Positions 44,395-56,384 of a stretch of 64,000 nt of DNA are shown one piece after another. Both the position numbers and the translations under genes were made by a program. The stretch's first letter is position 1. Each line of letters opens with the position of its first letter. The DNA comes from Branchiostoma floridae. Its lineage: Eukaryota; Chordata; Leptocardii; Amphioxiformes; Branchiostomatidae. The DNA lies in NCBI RefSeq assembly GCF_000003815.2, contig NC_049984.1, positions 22,115,175 to 22,179,174 on the forward strand, in the 5' to 3' direction. A model generated the notes under the pieces. That model saw only the letters and a program-made list of their open reading frames with translations, ran no database searches and was not told the origin of the DNA.

Positions 44395-44868
44395 ACACAT
44401 AGGGCGGACCAGCCAACGCCTTATATGCATACTCGGAGTCGGGATTCATAGATGAGGTGCTCTTCGAAAGGTGGTTCAAAAATCGTTTCTCAAACATTGC
44501 AAAACAGACCAGTCATCCTCATCATGGATCAACATTACAGCCATCTTACGCTCAGAGTGCTAGAGGAGGCACTTCAAAATGAAGTTATCATCTTAGGCCT
44601 TCCTCCCCACACAACCCACTTTCTACAACCCCTGGATGTGTGTTCGCGCCACTGAAGAAAAAAATGGGCCATGACACTCGAAGTCATGCAGGCAGCCAAC
44701 ACATCATTTCAGGTAACCAAACGGAACTTTGCAAACAGTTCCGTTTACGATAGTGCCATGACACCGCACATTATCAAAACATCATTTGCGAAAACCGGGA
44801 TCTATCCCTTCAATGACGATGCGATCGACGACAAAAGGACCAGAATGTTCACAGGAGAGTCGGATTGA
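44395..44868 (+). pseudogene. DDE_1 (pogo-superfamily) transposase relic
   Basis: GPANALYAYSESGFIDEVLF then WFKNRFSN (44408-44480) is followed, in another frame from about 44510, by VILIMDQHYSHLTLRVLEEA and ILGLPPHTTHFLQPLDVCSR, ending TGA at 44653; a third piece contains TPHIIKTSFAKTGIYPFNDD. The second catalytic Asp (MDQH) and third (QPLD) are visible; the first is missing. Different subfamily from the Tigger at 36634; similar to the relic at 63622. Confidence 0.8.
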
Positions 44869-45069
44869 ACTTCAAGTTCTGTACAAGACATGTATGTGTG
44901 CGACGGCTCCAACTGCCGCTTCTTGGACGATTGAATAATGATAACGGGGTATGCTGAGGCATGTTTTCAAAATGCCACCCGTGCTTGAAAGGCTGCTGAT
45001 TAGACAAAGAAACGACCATGACAACGACACGACCAATGGGCCTGATTCTATTTGTACGTTTTCTTGCAG

Positions 45070-45485
45070 ATACAGGGGACACTGCGACAGGCCATCCTGG
45101 GTTACCTCTGGGACACAGTTCGGACTATAGAGAGCGGTGCGCATATGATGTACCATCAGTTGATGACATCGATCATTTCGTGTATCTGCTTGACAGGATT
45201 ATATTCATTTGTGCAAGTACAACAAGAGAGACATGTATCTCAGATGATTTGATGGGCAAGCTGTATGCCTTGCAACAATCTTTCTGCAATATGTTATCAA
45301 GGGAAGAACCTCCACCACGTCTTGCAGTACAGCGGTTAGAAAGGGGCAGGCATCGGTACATAATACTACCAAACTTTATCGAAAGCCTGTTAGAACTCCA
45401 ATTCAGAGTGCCTGTAATTTTTGCCATGCTGATTGTCAGTCCGTCCACTGTTTTCCGCAGGATGCGGGAGTTACATAACAGCTAA
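45070..45485 (+). CDS. N-terminal region of an integrase-like repeat protein (HTH exon)
   Basis: After an acceptor TTTTCTTGCAG (45069) the frame is open for about 138 residues to TAA. It reads DDIDHFVYLLDRIIF, LYALQQSFCN, then RHRYIILPNFIESLLELQFR and VSPSTVFRRMREL. The arrangement GR.R..I....E.LL...F.VP.IA..L.VS..T..RRM is the helix-turn-helix N-terminus of a retroviral-integrase-like protein family widespread in fish and invertebrates. Here the invariant region is altered (VIFAMLIVS) and no DDE core follows in this frame, so it is probably a fragment. Confidence 0.45.
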
Positions 45486-47996
45486 TCAGGCATAATAGTC
45501 AGTCATATCGATATTCATTATTGCCTTGTATACGTGTGTATAAACACACGGCTATGGCCGGTTTACTATCTGTTCATTCATTTGCCAGAATAAAGAAACA
45601 AACGGATCTGCAAACACACAGGGCTTCAGATTTACTTGATTTGCTTATTAAGGAGTGACTAAACAATAATTTTGAAAGCCAAAAACAGATCAGGTACCAC
45701 ACAGTTAAGAACCACAGGGTGAAGAAACGACGCAGATACGTAGCTTTTCTATTTTGCCGATCAAATTACGACAGTTAGGAAGGCAAAAAAAGATGACAAG
45801 GGATATCAATTGCAATTATAACTTCCGCAAACGTTGACATTTTAGTTGCAGAATGCAGGTCAAGAAGAACCTAAACTAATCTTCAACGAATAAATCATGG
45901 CAGTTAATGCTAAAAAAATCTAAACGGAACATGCGGAGCCAGTACCCCCACTTACATACATCAGTCATTACTGCGTCAATGAATTAATTAAAACGTATTC
46001 GCACTAAAATAAGATCACAATGTCACACATAGATGTGCATGAAATATATCTGTGAATCCGGTGGACTTCCTCTGTGTGCTGATATGGCCAATAAAACATT
46101 CTGACAGACGTGCTTGAGCTGTTTCCTTTATCCGTTGGTAACGATGTTAGGGCAGGGATTTCTATTGGCGCATGCGTACAAGGTGCCCGGTGAGTGTAGT
46201 ACAGGAATGTAGTACAGGGTATATAACAATAAAACTTCTTTTTCTTTGAAGATGTGGTGCCTTTTTTGTCATTTTTGAGGTTAATGTTATAGGTTAGGAT
46301 TACTAGTCAATAATTTTGGCCCAAAACTGTGTTTTGAAAGGGTTTGGAGACCACTAGGAAAAGTAGTCCCAAGAGGTGTGATCAGGTTAATTCTTGGATG
46401 CTTGAGGTCAAAGGTCAGGTTTCCGTCTGTTTATGGAGGTTTAAATTTTAAAGAGCCGTGTGGAAATTGTCAGAAACTGGCTTTTAGACACTTCAGGAGG
46501 TGGGCTATCCTGTCGAGGTGAGTTTTCATGGACTTTTAGTCATAGAGGTGAGATTTTGGCACCCTCTTTCTGTGGTTATTTGAGTACCATACTAGAACAT
46601 ATTTGGTAAAGCATGCCCGTTATCGGGTTTCAAGTGTTCCCGCGCTATGGAATCTGGTTGGGTAATTAAAACAATCATAAAATGCATCACGTTACCAACT
46701 CAATTAGAACGAAATCTATGACAGAAAATTGGAATTATGTTTAAGTGAGAATCCGTTTGTGGAGTCTAGTGTCAATATTTTTTCATAGAGTATTAAAATG
46801 CCACCATACTTGATTTTTGTGTCTCAATCAGTTGCGACAATAAATGCGTTTTGTGGTAGTACCAATCAGCATTCTTCTTTCAGATGATTGGCAGAAGATT
46901 TCCCGCCTAAACTGGTAACTAATAAGACGACGCAATCATTTTGTTTTTAGTCTGAGGGTTGTGATTGTGTTAGAATAAGCCTCCTGATAAGCTTATGAAG
47001 TCAGCGTCTTTTATGGGCGTCGCGCTGAATGTGCACAGCTTTGTCTCGGCTTCGATTTTTTTTCATTATTGAGCCACATAGCGTACATTGTATGCATTGG
47101 AATATTTTTCAGCGTCAGAAATATTCTGGGATAACCTGAAATTTACAACTGCCATACAATAGCTACTTAAACTGTCCTTATGCATACACGATTTACCTTT
47201 TACACATACTGAAATAAGATGCTTTTCTGTCAGGTGAGAGCACGAGAGTTATGGTGTGGTCTTTTCTTGTTGTCGGAGTCCCTCCCTTATCTTCAGCGCG
47301 GTTTCTGTTCTTAGCCTGGTGTACATTAACCATGTAGCGTTAATGTGCCAAGCGTCCACGTGTTTGCATATTTGTGCCGTATAAGATTTGAAGTCTTGCC
47401 CGTTCATTTAGTTTTGTGTTTTTGTCTATTTACGTTAAGTTCGCAGAGCTTGTGGTTCCCATCATAAAGATGAAGAGCGGGCCATAATAGTAGCATTTTT
47501 CCCCTTGTTAGAAACACCAGGCTTCGGCAACGAACGATATAATAGTCGAAGCTGGGGTTATGAATGCTGCCCGAGAAATTCCCCACCCATTTTGGAAATC
47601 CCCTACCTCACATTGTTACTCGCAGCAGCTGGGGACAAGTAGTGGGTGTAAACAAATGTAATTTCTATTCTCGGCAGTTATTTTTTCTGCTATGATCAAC
47701 CTTGTCACATCGACGTATGGCATCGATGTTGATGGAGGAACACGGTGTCTTGTGATACGGTTGGTCATAGTTCAATGGAAGCTGGCGATTGTAAACGCCG
47801 GAAAAAGTAGTTAGCCAAGTCTCTGCTTACGATCAAAATCTTCCGTTATTATTGCTTATATTATTATTGCTATGATTTGTGTACGATTTAAGACCTGCTG
47901 CAGCAGATATGTATTTCATCATAGCTCCTATCTTACTATGACCCAGGGGTTGATGGTAGTACCAGGGGTTACCAGAATTTGGTTTATACTTGACAT
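45486..47996. other. No gene recognised (2.5 kb)
   Basis: AT-rich sequence. TAGTACAGG recurs at about 46198 and 46213. No coding exon, repeat copy or RNA gene could be supported. Confidence 0.5.
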
Positions 47997-48290
47997 TTAC
48001 CCTTTGGAACAAATAGTGTCACTTAGAAGTATCTGAAAGCTTTCTAGAGTATTGCTCAAATGCTTTGACAGTGTACCACTACCAGTGTCCATCTCATACA
48101 TTTGTGATGTTGGCTGTGTACTATCATCGACCAAATGCCCTGGATGATTCTTCAGGTGTTCGTTGTGTTTCAGCGTGTAATATTTCTTCACACCATCATC
48201 CTTCAGGATGAAATCACTGACTTTCAGCTCCCTCATTGAGTCAAGTTCTCCCTTCCCCTACGACACAGGAAGAAAGCTATATAGAAATAC
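47997..48290 (-). pseudogene. Crypton-derived DUF3504 (QRICH1/ZMYM-type) fragment
   Basis: Minus-strand frame: GELDSMRELKVSDFILKDDG, KKYYTLKHNEHLKNHPGHLV and QPTSQMYEMDTGSG. The pattern (R)EL.V.DF.L..D..(G)..YY.L.....KNH.......RMYE matches the Crypton tyrosine-recombinase-derived DUF3504 domain. The conserved continuation (cysteine-containing block and LF region) is absent or shifted, so it is a fragment. Confidence 0.45.
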
Positions 48291-49102
48291 ACAAGTCACT
48301 ACAGAGCGAGTGGATAATGCATGCCGATAGTGCCTGTGTCAAACATATTGATCATATCACTGGGGAGGATTGGTGAAAAAGACTTCGCGGTGTCAAGTCC
48401 GTTTCTGCGTAGCTTCTTTGTTTATTCTTTATTTAAGCAGGGTGTAAGCATTTCAAAGCCCCATTCATGTTAATACAACTCGTCCAGGGGAAGCCTAGTC
48501 TCCATATGGATTGTATTCAGATCAATTCCAAAAAAGGACATGATTGTGTTCACCGAGTTATATAGCCAACTTTTGGACACATCTCGCAAAGGAGTTTAGT
48601 CTCTTTCACATCGGTAGAGAGTCGTATACAGCCTGGTGTAAAGGATTTGATTTGATTTATTCGGCATCGATCCATTTTGTCCTAAAGTTGTCTTTTTTTG
48701 ACACAGGCTCAGTATTGTCAGTTGCAATTATTTATTGAGTAGAACATCTAAATGTGCAATTTGGCTTTAAAACAATAAGAGATTGAGTTTTGAGTTTTGC
48801 GTCTTGTATTGAAGTACCGCTCCGCCCACGGGGACTATCTGTCAGCTACATGGGGGCTACCGCTATCTATGTTGTGTATCACTGCAGAGCATTCTGTCAA
48901 GAACCTTGTATGAAGTACAGATATTCCAGTTCTAGTTTATCAAACATTCCAAAATATGTTTTATGGGAATCAATCTGACCATTAAACACATGAAGACATG
49001 AAGATGAATAAACCAAAGTACACTATTTCTAGCGGTCAGTGGTCCTGTTTAAATCTGTCAATCGTGTTTTGCGAAGATTGTATTATGTGAGGATTTAAAT
49101 TA

Positions 49103-49105
<3 letters not shown>
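48291..49105. other. No gene recognised
   Basis: Unassigned AT-rich sequence up to the (TA)n tract. Confidence 0.5.
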
Positions 49106-49185
<80 letters not shown>

Positions 49186-49193
49186 CATACATA
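49106..49193. repeat. (TA)n microsatellite with (CATA)n tail
   Basis: About 37 TA units followed by three CATA units. Length is likely polymorphic. Confidence 0.97.
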
Positions 49194-49629
49194 ACCTTTA
49201 TGTTGACTTAATGGCCCTGTCGGCCAATGCCGCTCTTCCCAGACGTCCAGTGTGAGGGGTAGATAGTTGCAGCCCTGTATGAGAATGTGCGCTATCCGGA
49301 CTTAGTAGCGTACTTAGGTGCGCGTAGAAAGTTAGCTTATCTTGTATTATAGCTATGAAACTGTCTGTTGCAATTGTAGATGAAGGTGTTAAGGAGACAA
49401 GACGTGCAGACAGGTCTATTCTAGCTGCTCTGCTTTAGGTTACTTGCTGCTTCATTTCTACATTGACTTTTCCCAGATTATGTCTAGTCAAATAGGGGTA
49501 GAACCATAGCATTATATTAGAAACTTCAGTGAAGAGGTTGGGTCTTATGCGTCTTGACGTGCCCAGACGCTGGGCCATCTTATTGCACAAGGTATCAGTA
49601 TACAACTGGAACAAATGTACTTTAAAGAA

Positions 49630-49850
49630 GTGAATATTAACTGTCAGGGCTTTGGCTACTGATGGCTTCCCAGTGCCAGGGTTATCAGAGAAGATCATGT
49701 GAAGACCTCCAGTGTCCACCTCTCTTCTGACCAGCCGCTACATATAAATGGATTTTGCGAAATCCTCTAAGTACACTTTCAGCATCTTCAAGCCTACAAA
49801 CTTGTCAAGCTCCCGCAAGAGCTCTGACAGGATAAAGGGGAGTGTTGTGG
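49630..49850 (-). pseudogene. AAA+ ATPase (CbxX/CfxQ-like) exon, degraded
   Basis: Minus-strand reading: LLRELDKFVGLKMLKVYLED, an in-frame TAG, then VDTGGLHMIFSDNPGTGKPS and VAKAL. This is the start of an AAA+ domain: the EL..FVGL..(V)K lead-in and a Walker A GNPGTGK(T/S) motif. Here Gly is replaced (SDNPGTGK) and Lys is followed by Pro instead of Thr/Ser, which would abolish nucleotide binding. A GTTAAT donor may follow at about 49639. The family role is ring-forming ATPase; this copy is dead. Confidence 0.55.
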
Positions 49851-51012
49851 TAAGGTGCTTGTAGTTGCTCCTCTACTACAATAACTGTAACAGTAATATT
49901 CCTCATAAGTAATCCAACTTGGCTGTTCACAACAAGTTCCTCTTTTAGACTGTTGATCCATAGATAACTCAGTTGTTGCTCTAACATTGATTTTGTAACT
50001 GGTATACAAGGTAACGGGTTTTCTGCGCGTGAAAAATTTGCAAAGACTTCCAATGCAAAAAAAAATGTGACAACATGTATGATTTTCCATCTGTTACCTG
50101 AATGTGTATGGTTTGAACAACTGATTTTCAGGTCCATCGGGAATAGGCTAATTTGCATATCCTGAAACCGTTGGAAGAATAGTATTTTATTCCATATCAT
50201 TAATATTTCGAAAGTTTTTGCACAACGTGGCAAATAATAAGAAAGCAAAAATAATGTTCAAATTATTTTCAAAGTATCAAATTTCTTAGAAATATAATAA
50301 CAAATAAGTGAAAACGTGTACGTGATGACAGCAACCCTCTTGGTGACTTGGAATGGACTCTAGTAGCATTTCGAAACTTGTAATGACGCTGTGCAGATGT
50401 AGATAAATGTACATACATGCTAAAAAAAATGTAAAACAATCCTGTGAGTGTAATGCTTATTTCAAAAAAGAACAATTCAAATAAATCGTGCTTCTATTGC
50501 CTTATGTACTCCATTATGCTCGGTGCAGTTAAACAATGATCAGTATACTGTGTCACCTGGGTCAAGTTTTTCTTTACCCGGCCTTCTTTAATGCCATTCC
50601 GCAAGACCCGAGCCCTTGTGGAGAGGGTGCATCATGCAGTTTTACCGACAACTCTGCAAAGAAATCATAGTAGGTACCCATGTCAAAATTGTCATGCAGA
50701 TACATGGGTCCAATGAAGATAGGGTAATCCCGTCTCTTCGCAGCCAACTGTGCTTTGCTCTTGCCCTTGTCAATCAGAACTGGATAGGTGCGGAGGTACT
50801 CTCGAGGGTTTCCGCTACGTTCATGGGGGTTGCGACCAGGTAATTTGCCCAGGTACTCAGCAACAGCAATCTTCGGTAACCCTGTGTTGCCTTGGGCATG
50901 GGTAATCCGGGGGATACGACGTTTTTACTCCTGGATATTCGTGTGGTACGAATACGCACGGTACAACACGAAAACGTGATCGGGCTGGGGCTGCAAGACT
51001 GTAAAGATAGGA
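49851..51012. other. No gene recognised with confidence
   Basis: Minus-strand open stretches near 49805-50248 have no recognisable domain. Short, possibly coding pieces near 50600-50950 on either strand could belong to the adjacent YqaJ relic, but this is unsupported. Confidence 0.4.
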
Positions 51013-51728
51013 TTAGCCGACGGTCACCTCGGATACGTTTGCAGTAGACAGTACCGTGATCCCGTACAGTCTATCCTCGAGTTTAATCTCAGTTTGTGAA
51101 CCTCTTACATGCATAAAGACGTGCTTGTTAGTTGGTCCACCACTTTTCCAAGCTCCACTATCATCGCATTTGCGAACCGTCTGGTGATTTTCCTGGCGTC
51201 GTACGTTGCCTTTGTTGTCAAAGGCATAGTAGCAATCCTGCTGAGTTTCGTAAAACTTCGCCAACAATGTCAGCAACATGTCTTCGTAGAATTGTTTGTC
51301 AGATTTAGTGTGTTCGTCATGTGTGTTAATACAGTGACACACAAAGTCGCAAAAGGGTGCCCCTGTCACCAGGAGTTGGCCCTGAACCTGATAGTAATAT
51401 TCATGTGACCTATCTGAAGCCATGGAATCCCCCTCTGCCTTTTCATTGCACTGTAAGGACACTTGACCTCAAGGATGCCAGTTTGACCCTCACAGCACAC
51501 CTTCGCATCAAGAGAAGCCCCTGGAAAGGAAAAGGAAGGGTTCACGACAAGCCCACAGTCATGGAGTTTGACGTCACTACCTTTATATTTCAAAGGCTTC
51601 CTTCGCTCCATCAACCTCATGGACCTTTCCATAGGTGAGGGAAGCATTGCGGGCTGATTTCGTGCCAAACAAACTAGTGAGAAACCTCTTAATGCATTCT
51701 TATTTCGCTTTACTACATTGCCAAACAC
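51013..51728 (-). pseudogene. YqaJ-type recombinase/exonuclease domain, frameshifted
   Basis: Three minus-strand frames stitch together: SARNASLTYGKVHEVDGAKE (about 51590-51655), then KLHDCGLVVNPSFSFPGASL with DAKV and TGILEVKCPYSAMK (to about 51420), then YYYQVQGQLLVTGAPFCDFV (from about 51415). The catalytic signature of PD-(D/E)XK YqaJ nucleases is visible: Asp in ASLDAK, Glu-x-Lys in LEVKCP, and the QVQGQ motif. YqaJ domains originate in phages and recur in metazoan mobile genes of unknown mechanism. At least two frameshifts make this a pseudogene. Confidence 0.75.
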
Positions 51729-51984
51729 AGACGCAGTTACTCTATTTTTTCGATCAGAATGCCAGCGTGAAGACTCGGATTGTTGTACCGTGGATAGCTC
51801 AAGGGCAACAGCTTCTTCTGAGGTTACCCCACGTATAGTGTTAAATGTTGTTCATCTTTGCAAATCGTTGAGCGATTAAGATTACTGATATATACAAAAT
51901 TAGCACAGAAGATCATCAGTATCGTTGATGCGGTTATGCTACATGCACTGGTAAAATGTAACCAGTAAAGGCTCTGATCTTGTA

Positions 51985-52314
51985 ACAATAGGGCCGTCTG
52001 CAGAGCACTGAAAAACTGGAATACCCTCCCCTGCCCCACCTGTGTTTTCCCCTGGAACCTCCACAACCACCGCCGTTCCTCCTGTAGAAGAAAATGGGAT
52101 AAAAGATACACATGTCAGTGGACTCACCAACAACAGTTCATTAATGATTAGTGGCTAGATTAGTTTGCACATGTTTAACATAAAAATCATCATGCAATTT
52201 TGTATGAATAGAAGAAATGAATAACATAAAATGATATAAGAAGGGTTACACTAGCTTGTGGTACGGGCAGCTTCGGATCAAATGATCTGTCTCATTGAAC
52301 TGATAGTATCTCCT
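51985..52314 (-). pseudogene. Copy C of the zinc-knuckle/RGG module, degenerate
   Basis: The exon at about 52264-52314 reads RYYQFNETDHLIRSCPYHK after TCTACAG: the same exon as the CCHC exon at 57920, but the first two Cys are Tyr and Phe, and the donor is GC instead of GT. The next exon (about 51990-52082) reads GGTAVVVEVPGENTGGAGEG, the counterpart of the RGG exon with Arg codons mutated. A TAA-flanked MITE lies directly upstream (52430-52952), as it does beside copies A and B. Confidence 0.55.
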
Positions 52315-52429
52315 GTAGATGCAAAGAATAAGAAATCAACAGATACCAGACTATTCACTGACATAGGCACTCACATAAAGGAGCAAACAATGCTAGAATG
52401 ATATTGATACCAGGCCGATATACTAGTAA

Positions 52430-52952
52430 GGCCACAGCAAGTAAATTATATGGATGACATCCTCTGCAGACTGCAAAAATAGGGCGAAAAAAAAACAAGA
52501 TGGGCGAAAAAAACAAGATGGCTACATTTTCAAAAATAGTAGTGATAAATGTTGTAACAAGATTTAAAGGGACAAAACATGATATGAGAGCCAACAAGGC
52601 ATTCATTCCTGTATTCAAGACATACACGTACTTGTGTGGTGAAAGTGACACTAGTGTGGTAGACTGGCATCACCAACAAAGTTGGTAACCACACTCATGG
52701 CTTCCACATTGGTGTCATTTTTACAACTATCCAATGAGTTTCATTTCTACACTACAGTCCTGGGTACCTCGCAGGGGTCACTTCTACAAGTACAATTATT
52801 AGCCTACAACACAACATATTTGCTCATTTTGAACTTTATCGTCATGTTGACCATCCCCGCAAAAGAAAAAAAAATTCTTGTTTTTTTTTCTAAAATCAGG
52901 CGAAAATTAATGCGCGCGCTGATGTCATCCATAGAATTTACTTGCTGTGGCC
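52430..52952. mobile_element. 523-bp TAA-flanked MITE (PIF/Harbinger-like), copy 1
   Basis: Ends GGCCACAGCAAGTAAATT and its inverted complement; terminal repeats run about 32 bp to GATGACATC/GATGTCATC. TAA flanks both sides (52427-52429, 52953-52955), a 3-bp TWA duplication as for Harbinger elements. Noncoding; the interior includes AACAAGATGGC repeats and GGTGTCATTTTTACAACT. Confidence 0.85.
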
Positions 52953-53099
52953 TAATCAACTTTAAAATTTACTGTCTGCCTTCGCCATAGGAGTCTATGT
53001 TCTGGATCGGAAAAGTGAAAAATAGTGCTCTTGCTTTCAAATAACTTGACTATAGCCCTACTCTCCACTCGTGGGCTCAAGTTTATCAGCTGCCAAAAA

Positions 53100-53720
53100 T
53101 ACAGTAGACACAGAATATAACCCACCTGGCTCCTCCTGCTTTCAGCACTGCCACCTGCGCCTTTAGGTCATCGACATGCAGATTCTTCTTGACGCTCCTG
53201 TCATGTGTCAGTGACTGTACATGGGTACCATGCAGTGATTTGATATGTGCAGGACTTTGAGATCATGAGATTCCCAATAATGGCTATTTCTTCGGTGCAG
53301 TGATGTTGTAGAACTTGGCTCGCTAGCATTTTCTGTACAACCCGATTCGTTGGACTATCGGACACTGTTATAAGACACATCGTACTCGTGCACGGAGTTA
53401 ACATCCTCACTGCTTTGGACTCTCGATAATTCACAAAAGCAGTACTTCCGTGGTGAGGTGTTCCGTTCATTAGGCACTTTTAGATTGCAGTATTTGGCAT
53501 CCTTCAGTGTCTTTATTTCTGCCTGAATCAGCTGTATCTTGTATGTGTGTATTAGGCTCCTTACACATTCCATAGATGGATTCTTCCCAGAACGACATAG
53601 TGTCATATAAAAAGCAGAAGATTGTTGGAAATTGTGTACTTACAGTTTGTTTTGGAGGATGTATTATTCTCAGGTAGATCGCATGCACTGGGTCACTCAA
53701 GAGAGTTCGAAGGTTCATTG
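53100..53720 (-). other. Coding-like minus-strand stretch, unassigned
   Basis: An exon-like piece at about 53125-53215 reads SVKKNLHVDDLKAQVAVLKA and ends at a GTGGGT donor; it resembles the coiled-coil piece at 41480 (LKARVALLE). Further open stretches at 53355-53718 have no recognised domain. Confidence 0.3.
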
Positions 53721-55001
53721 TTGTCTCCTATTTGGCTGAAAGTGCCTGAGTCTAGTTAGACAGTCTCACAGTTCTTTACTCAGATCACCATGCCTAATGA
53801 AGTTATATAAGGCTATGATATCTTTTATCAAATTGAACGTTGGGAAGAGTTCTTATTACCTATGTACCATTTCCATCCGAAAGAGACAAGAGGTTTGTTA
53901 GGGAGACTTTTGAATTTCGCAAAAGTTCCAGGCGAATTTCCTTCAGCGTTATGAATATGAGCGAGGGCCTGTCGCTGTTCGCTATCTCGATGATTCTGTC
54001 AACCTGCCAGACTGGGTTTGTTTGGTGACAGAGGTTGCACTAGAAATGCACGCTGAAAACGAAAAGAAAGTTTTCATAAATGATACTTTAACAAGGCCAA
54101 CAAAAAGTGAAACATAATCGCACACTGTGCTGATAAACAGTGACTGTATTATATGGGGTAGTATATTTCTGTAAAATCACAATTCTTATACCTATCTGCC
54201 TCATGAAGTCTCACGTGACACGTATCTGTATCAGGTGACTAGATCAATATGTTTTTGTACCTGCTTGAAGCAGCATGCAACCAAACACGAGTGTCACTTT
54301 CCTCGTGATTGGAGAGTCTGGCTATGGAGAGATGACATCTACAGTGGACACAAAACACATATCTCTAGATCTCTTATCCTCTAAATGCTCCAGATGGGAA
54401 AACTTTCTGTTGCTGCCTCAAAAAAGGTTTGCATACTGAAAGTAAACAAGTATACAAATAAAAATATAATAGACGTTTGTTTGGACGCAAAGAACTGAAT
54501 TTTCTCCAGTCTTTGGGAATTCATGTATCATCGGAAACTGAATCGAGTGGTGTTGAATTTCCCTTTTCAAAACAGAGTCTCTTCTACTTTCAACATATTT
54601 TGAACTAGAACCATTTCGATGGGGCAGTGTACTACCGGTAGGGGCCCTTAGTAATAAACTATTCTACCGGTTGGGGCACTAAGCTTCAATAATTAAAATC
54701 TTCATAAATTATAAAGCGGTAAGGTAAATTATAGAAGAGGGCCTAAATCAATGTGATATAAAATACAATATAATGTATGTTTATTTCCCTTCCTTGGAAA
54801 AAAATTATCCACCTCAGGTGATGTCAAATGCAATGTTGTAAACTCATTGGTCCAACCTTTGTCTTAACAGTAGGGAAGTGGCAGATTGATGATCGCTCCC
54901 TCCAGTGATAGCTTTCGCTCAATTTTCTTTAAAATGCTGCGTGAATATGGATCGTCTGTTTCCCTGACGGGAACTTCCATTCTGTAGATTTGCCGGCATA
55001 G
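53721..55001. other. No gene recognised; possibly inside of the SAP/YqaJ relic
   Basis: On the minus strand 54850-55001 gives MEVPVRETDDPYSRSILKKI and GAIINLPLPYC, which may continue the SAP-like protein. The rest is unassigned. Confidence 0.3.
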
Positions 55002-55202
55002 TTAAAGGCGCATTTTTGACATGTTTGTTGTGACTGGTACATCTCTTTCATGTAAAAAGCGTTTCAATTCTGCCACGGTACGCTCCAAATTCCACCCCTT
55101 TAGGGCCCTGGCCGTGCACGTGGCAATTTTTATCACACACAGACGCAAGCCAAGAAAATTTTCAGAGAAAATACAGCGAAAAGCTTGTCTATCGAAAATC
55201 AA
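55002..55202 (-). pseudogene. SAP-like domain fragment
   Basis: Minus frame: LERTVAELKRFLHERDVPVT then TNMSKMRL. It fits the SAP DNA-binding motif (TV.ELK.FL..R.V...G.K..L), but the G.K element is replaced by TNMSK. Since SAP N-termini and YqaJ C-termini can co-occur in repeat-encoded proteins, this may be the start of the gene whose end lies at 51013, 3.3 kb downstream on the same strand. Confidence 0.4.
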
Positions 55203-56380
55203 CGGGCCCCAGCTCCGAAAAGAAACGTAGTCGGCTCCTTGAGTTCTGTGAACTTCGCTACGTAGTCAGTGTGAATAACGTTTCGTAAAGGCCGTCGGAG
55301 CTACCTCGAGTATAGAACGTAGTATACAATTATCATGGGTAGAACGATCTGGACACCAAGAATGTCCGACGGCTGTAGGCTTTGATCCCGCCCAAGTTGG
55401 AGTAGTGACGTCGCAACATCTACTTCCCTTGGTCTCATGCCAGATTTTACTAGTATTTGGTACTATCCTTACATAAGTTTTATCCACATATGGATTCAAT
55501 GAAATAAGTTGTCTATCCTACAGAGCCTTGTCGATGATGAGGTCACTGGCTGGAAAGTTAGGTCGCCAATTGTCAAGGGTTCTTGTCTAATCCTTTCTTC
55601 GGAATTAAGTTTTTTTTTACCCCACGCCTTAGTGAAATAGGTAGTAAGTCTGTATTGTACGTATTATTAATGACATTAACAATGTAGTCCTTTATTAGCA
55701 AGTAATATACATAACATGAAATTGTGAGGTAATTCCGTCAGATCCTGGTGCCATATTTTTGGACATAGCTAGACGAACCCTCGAACAATTTTACAGATTT
55801 CTAGGACGATGTGTTGATTGAATAGGTGTCAAATTTCTCTCTGATGTGGATTAGTCCGTGGGTGACCTTTGCTGACGCCATTGTTGTATCCCTTAGATGT
55901 ACGGAGATATTTGTGATTGGATTATCTCGTTAACGTGTTGTTTCCCCCCTCAACATCTACTAACGACGCTATAGTGTCTCCAAAGCATGTGATATAGACA
56001 GTGCGGTTATCCTCAACTTGTAAGAGATATAAGAATAGATTCTTTATGGCACTTGCGAGACAGTTGAGACTTGTGTCAAGATGCTCAAGTTATGAGCAAA
56101 TGTGTGTCAGACATGGCAAATGCTTCTTCTAAGGCTGTCTGCAATGTGTAATAGGGATGATTTGCTTGCTTGCTGCCGAAATATCCAAAGTAAAAGGCGG
56201 TTTCCATGTTGGCGGATCATCAACTGTCAGGTAATATATTGTAGGTGATGAAGATAGTTGTAAATTGCATCACATTGAAACGGCACCGTATCAAGATCTG
56301 CAGATGTCCAGGAAATTGCTCTTTTGCCAGGAGTGTGATAAAGAATAGCTATAAAAAAATTTGCAGTACATTGTATTCGT
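55203..56380. other. No gene recognised
   Basis: Unassigned sequence. Confidence 0.45.
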
Positions 56381-56384
56381 CCAC

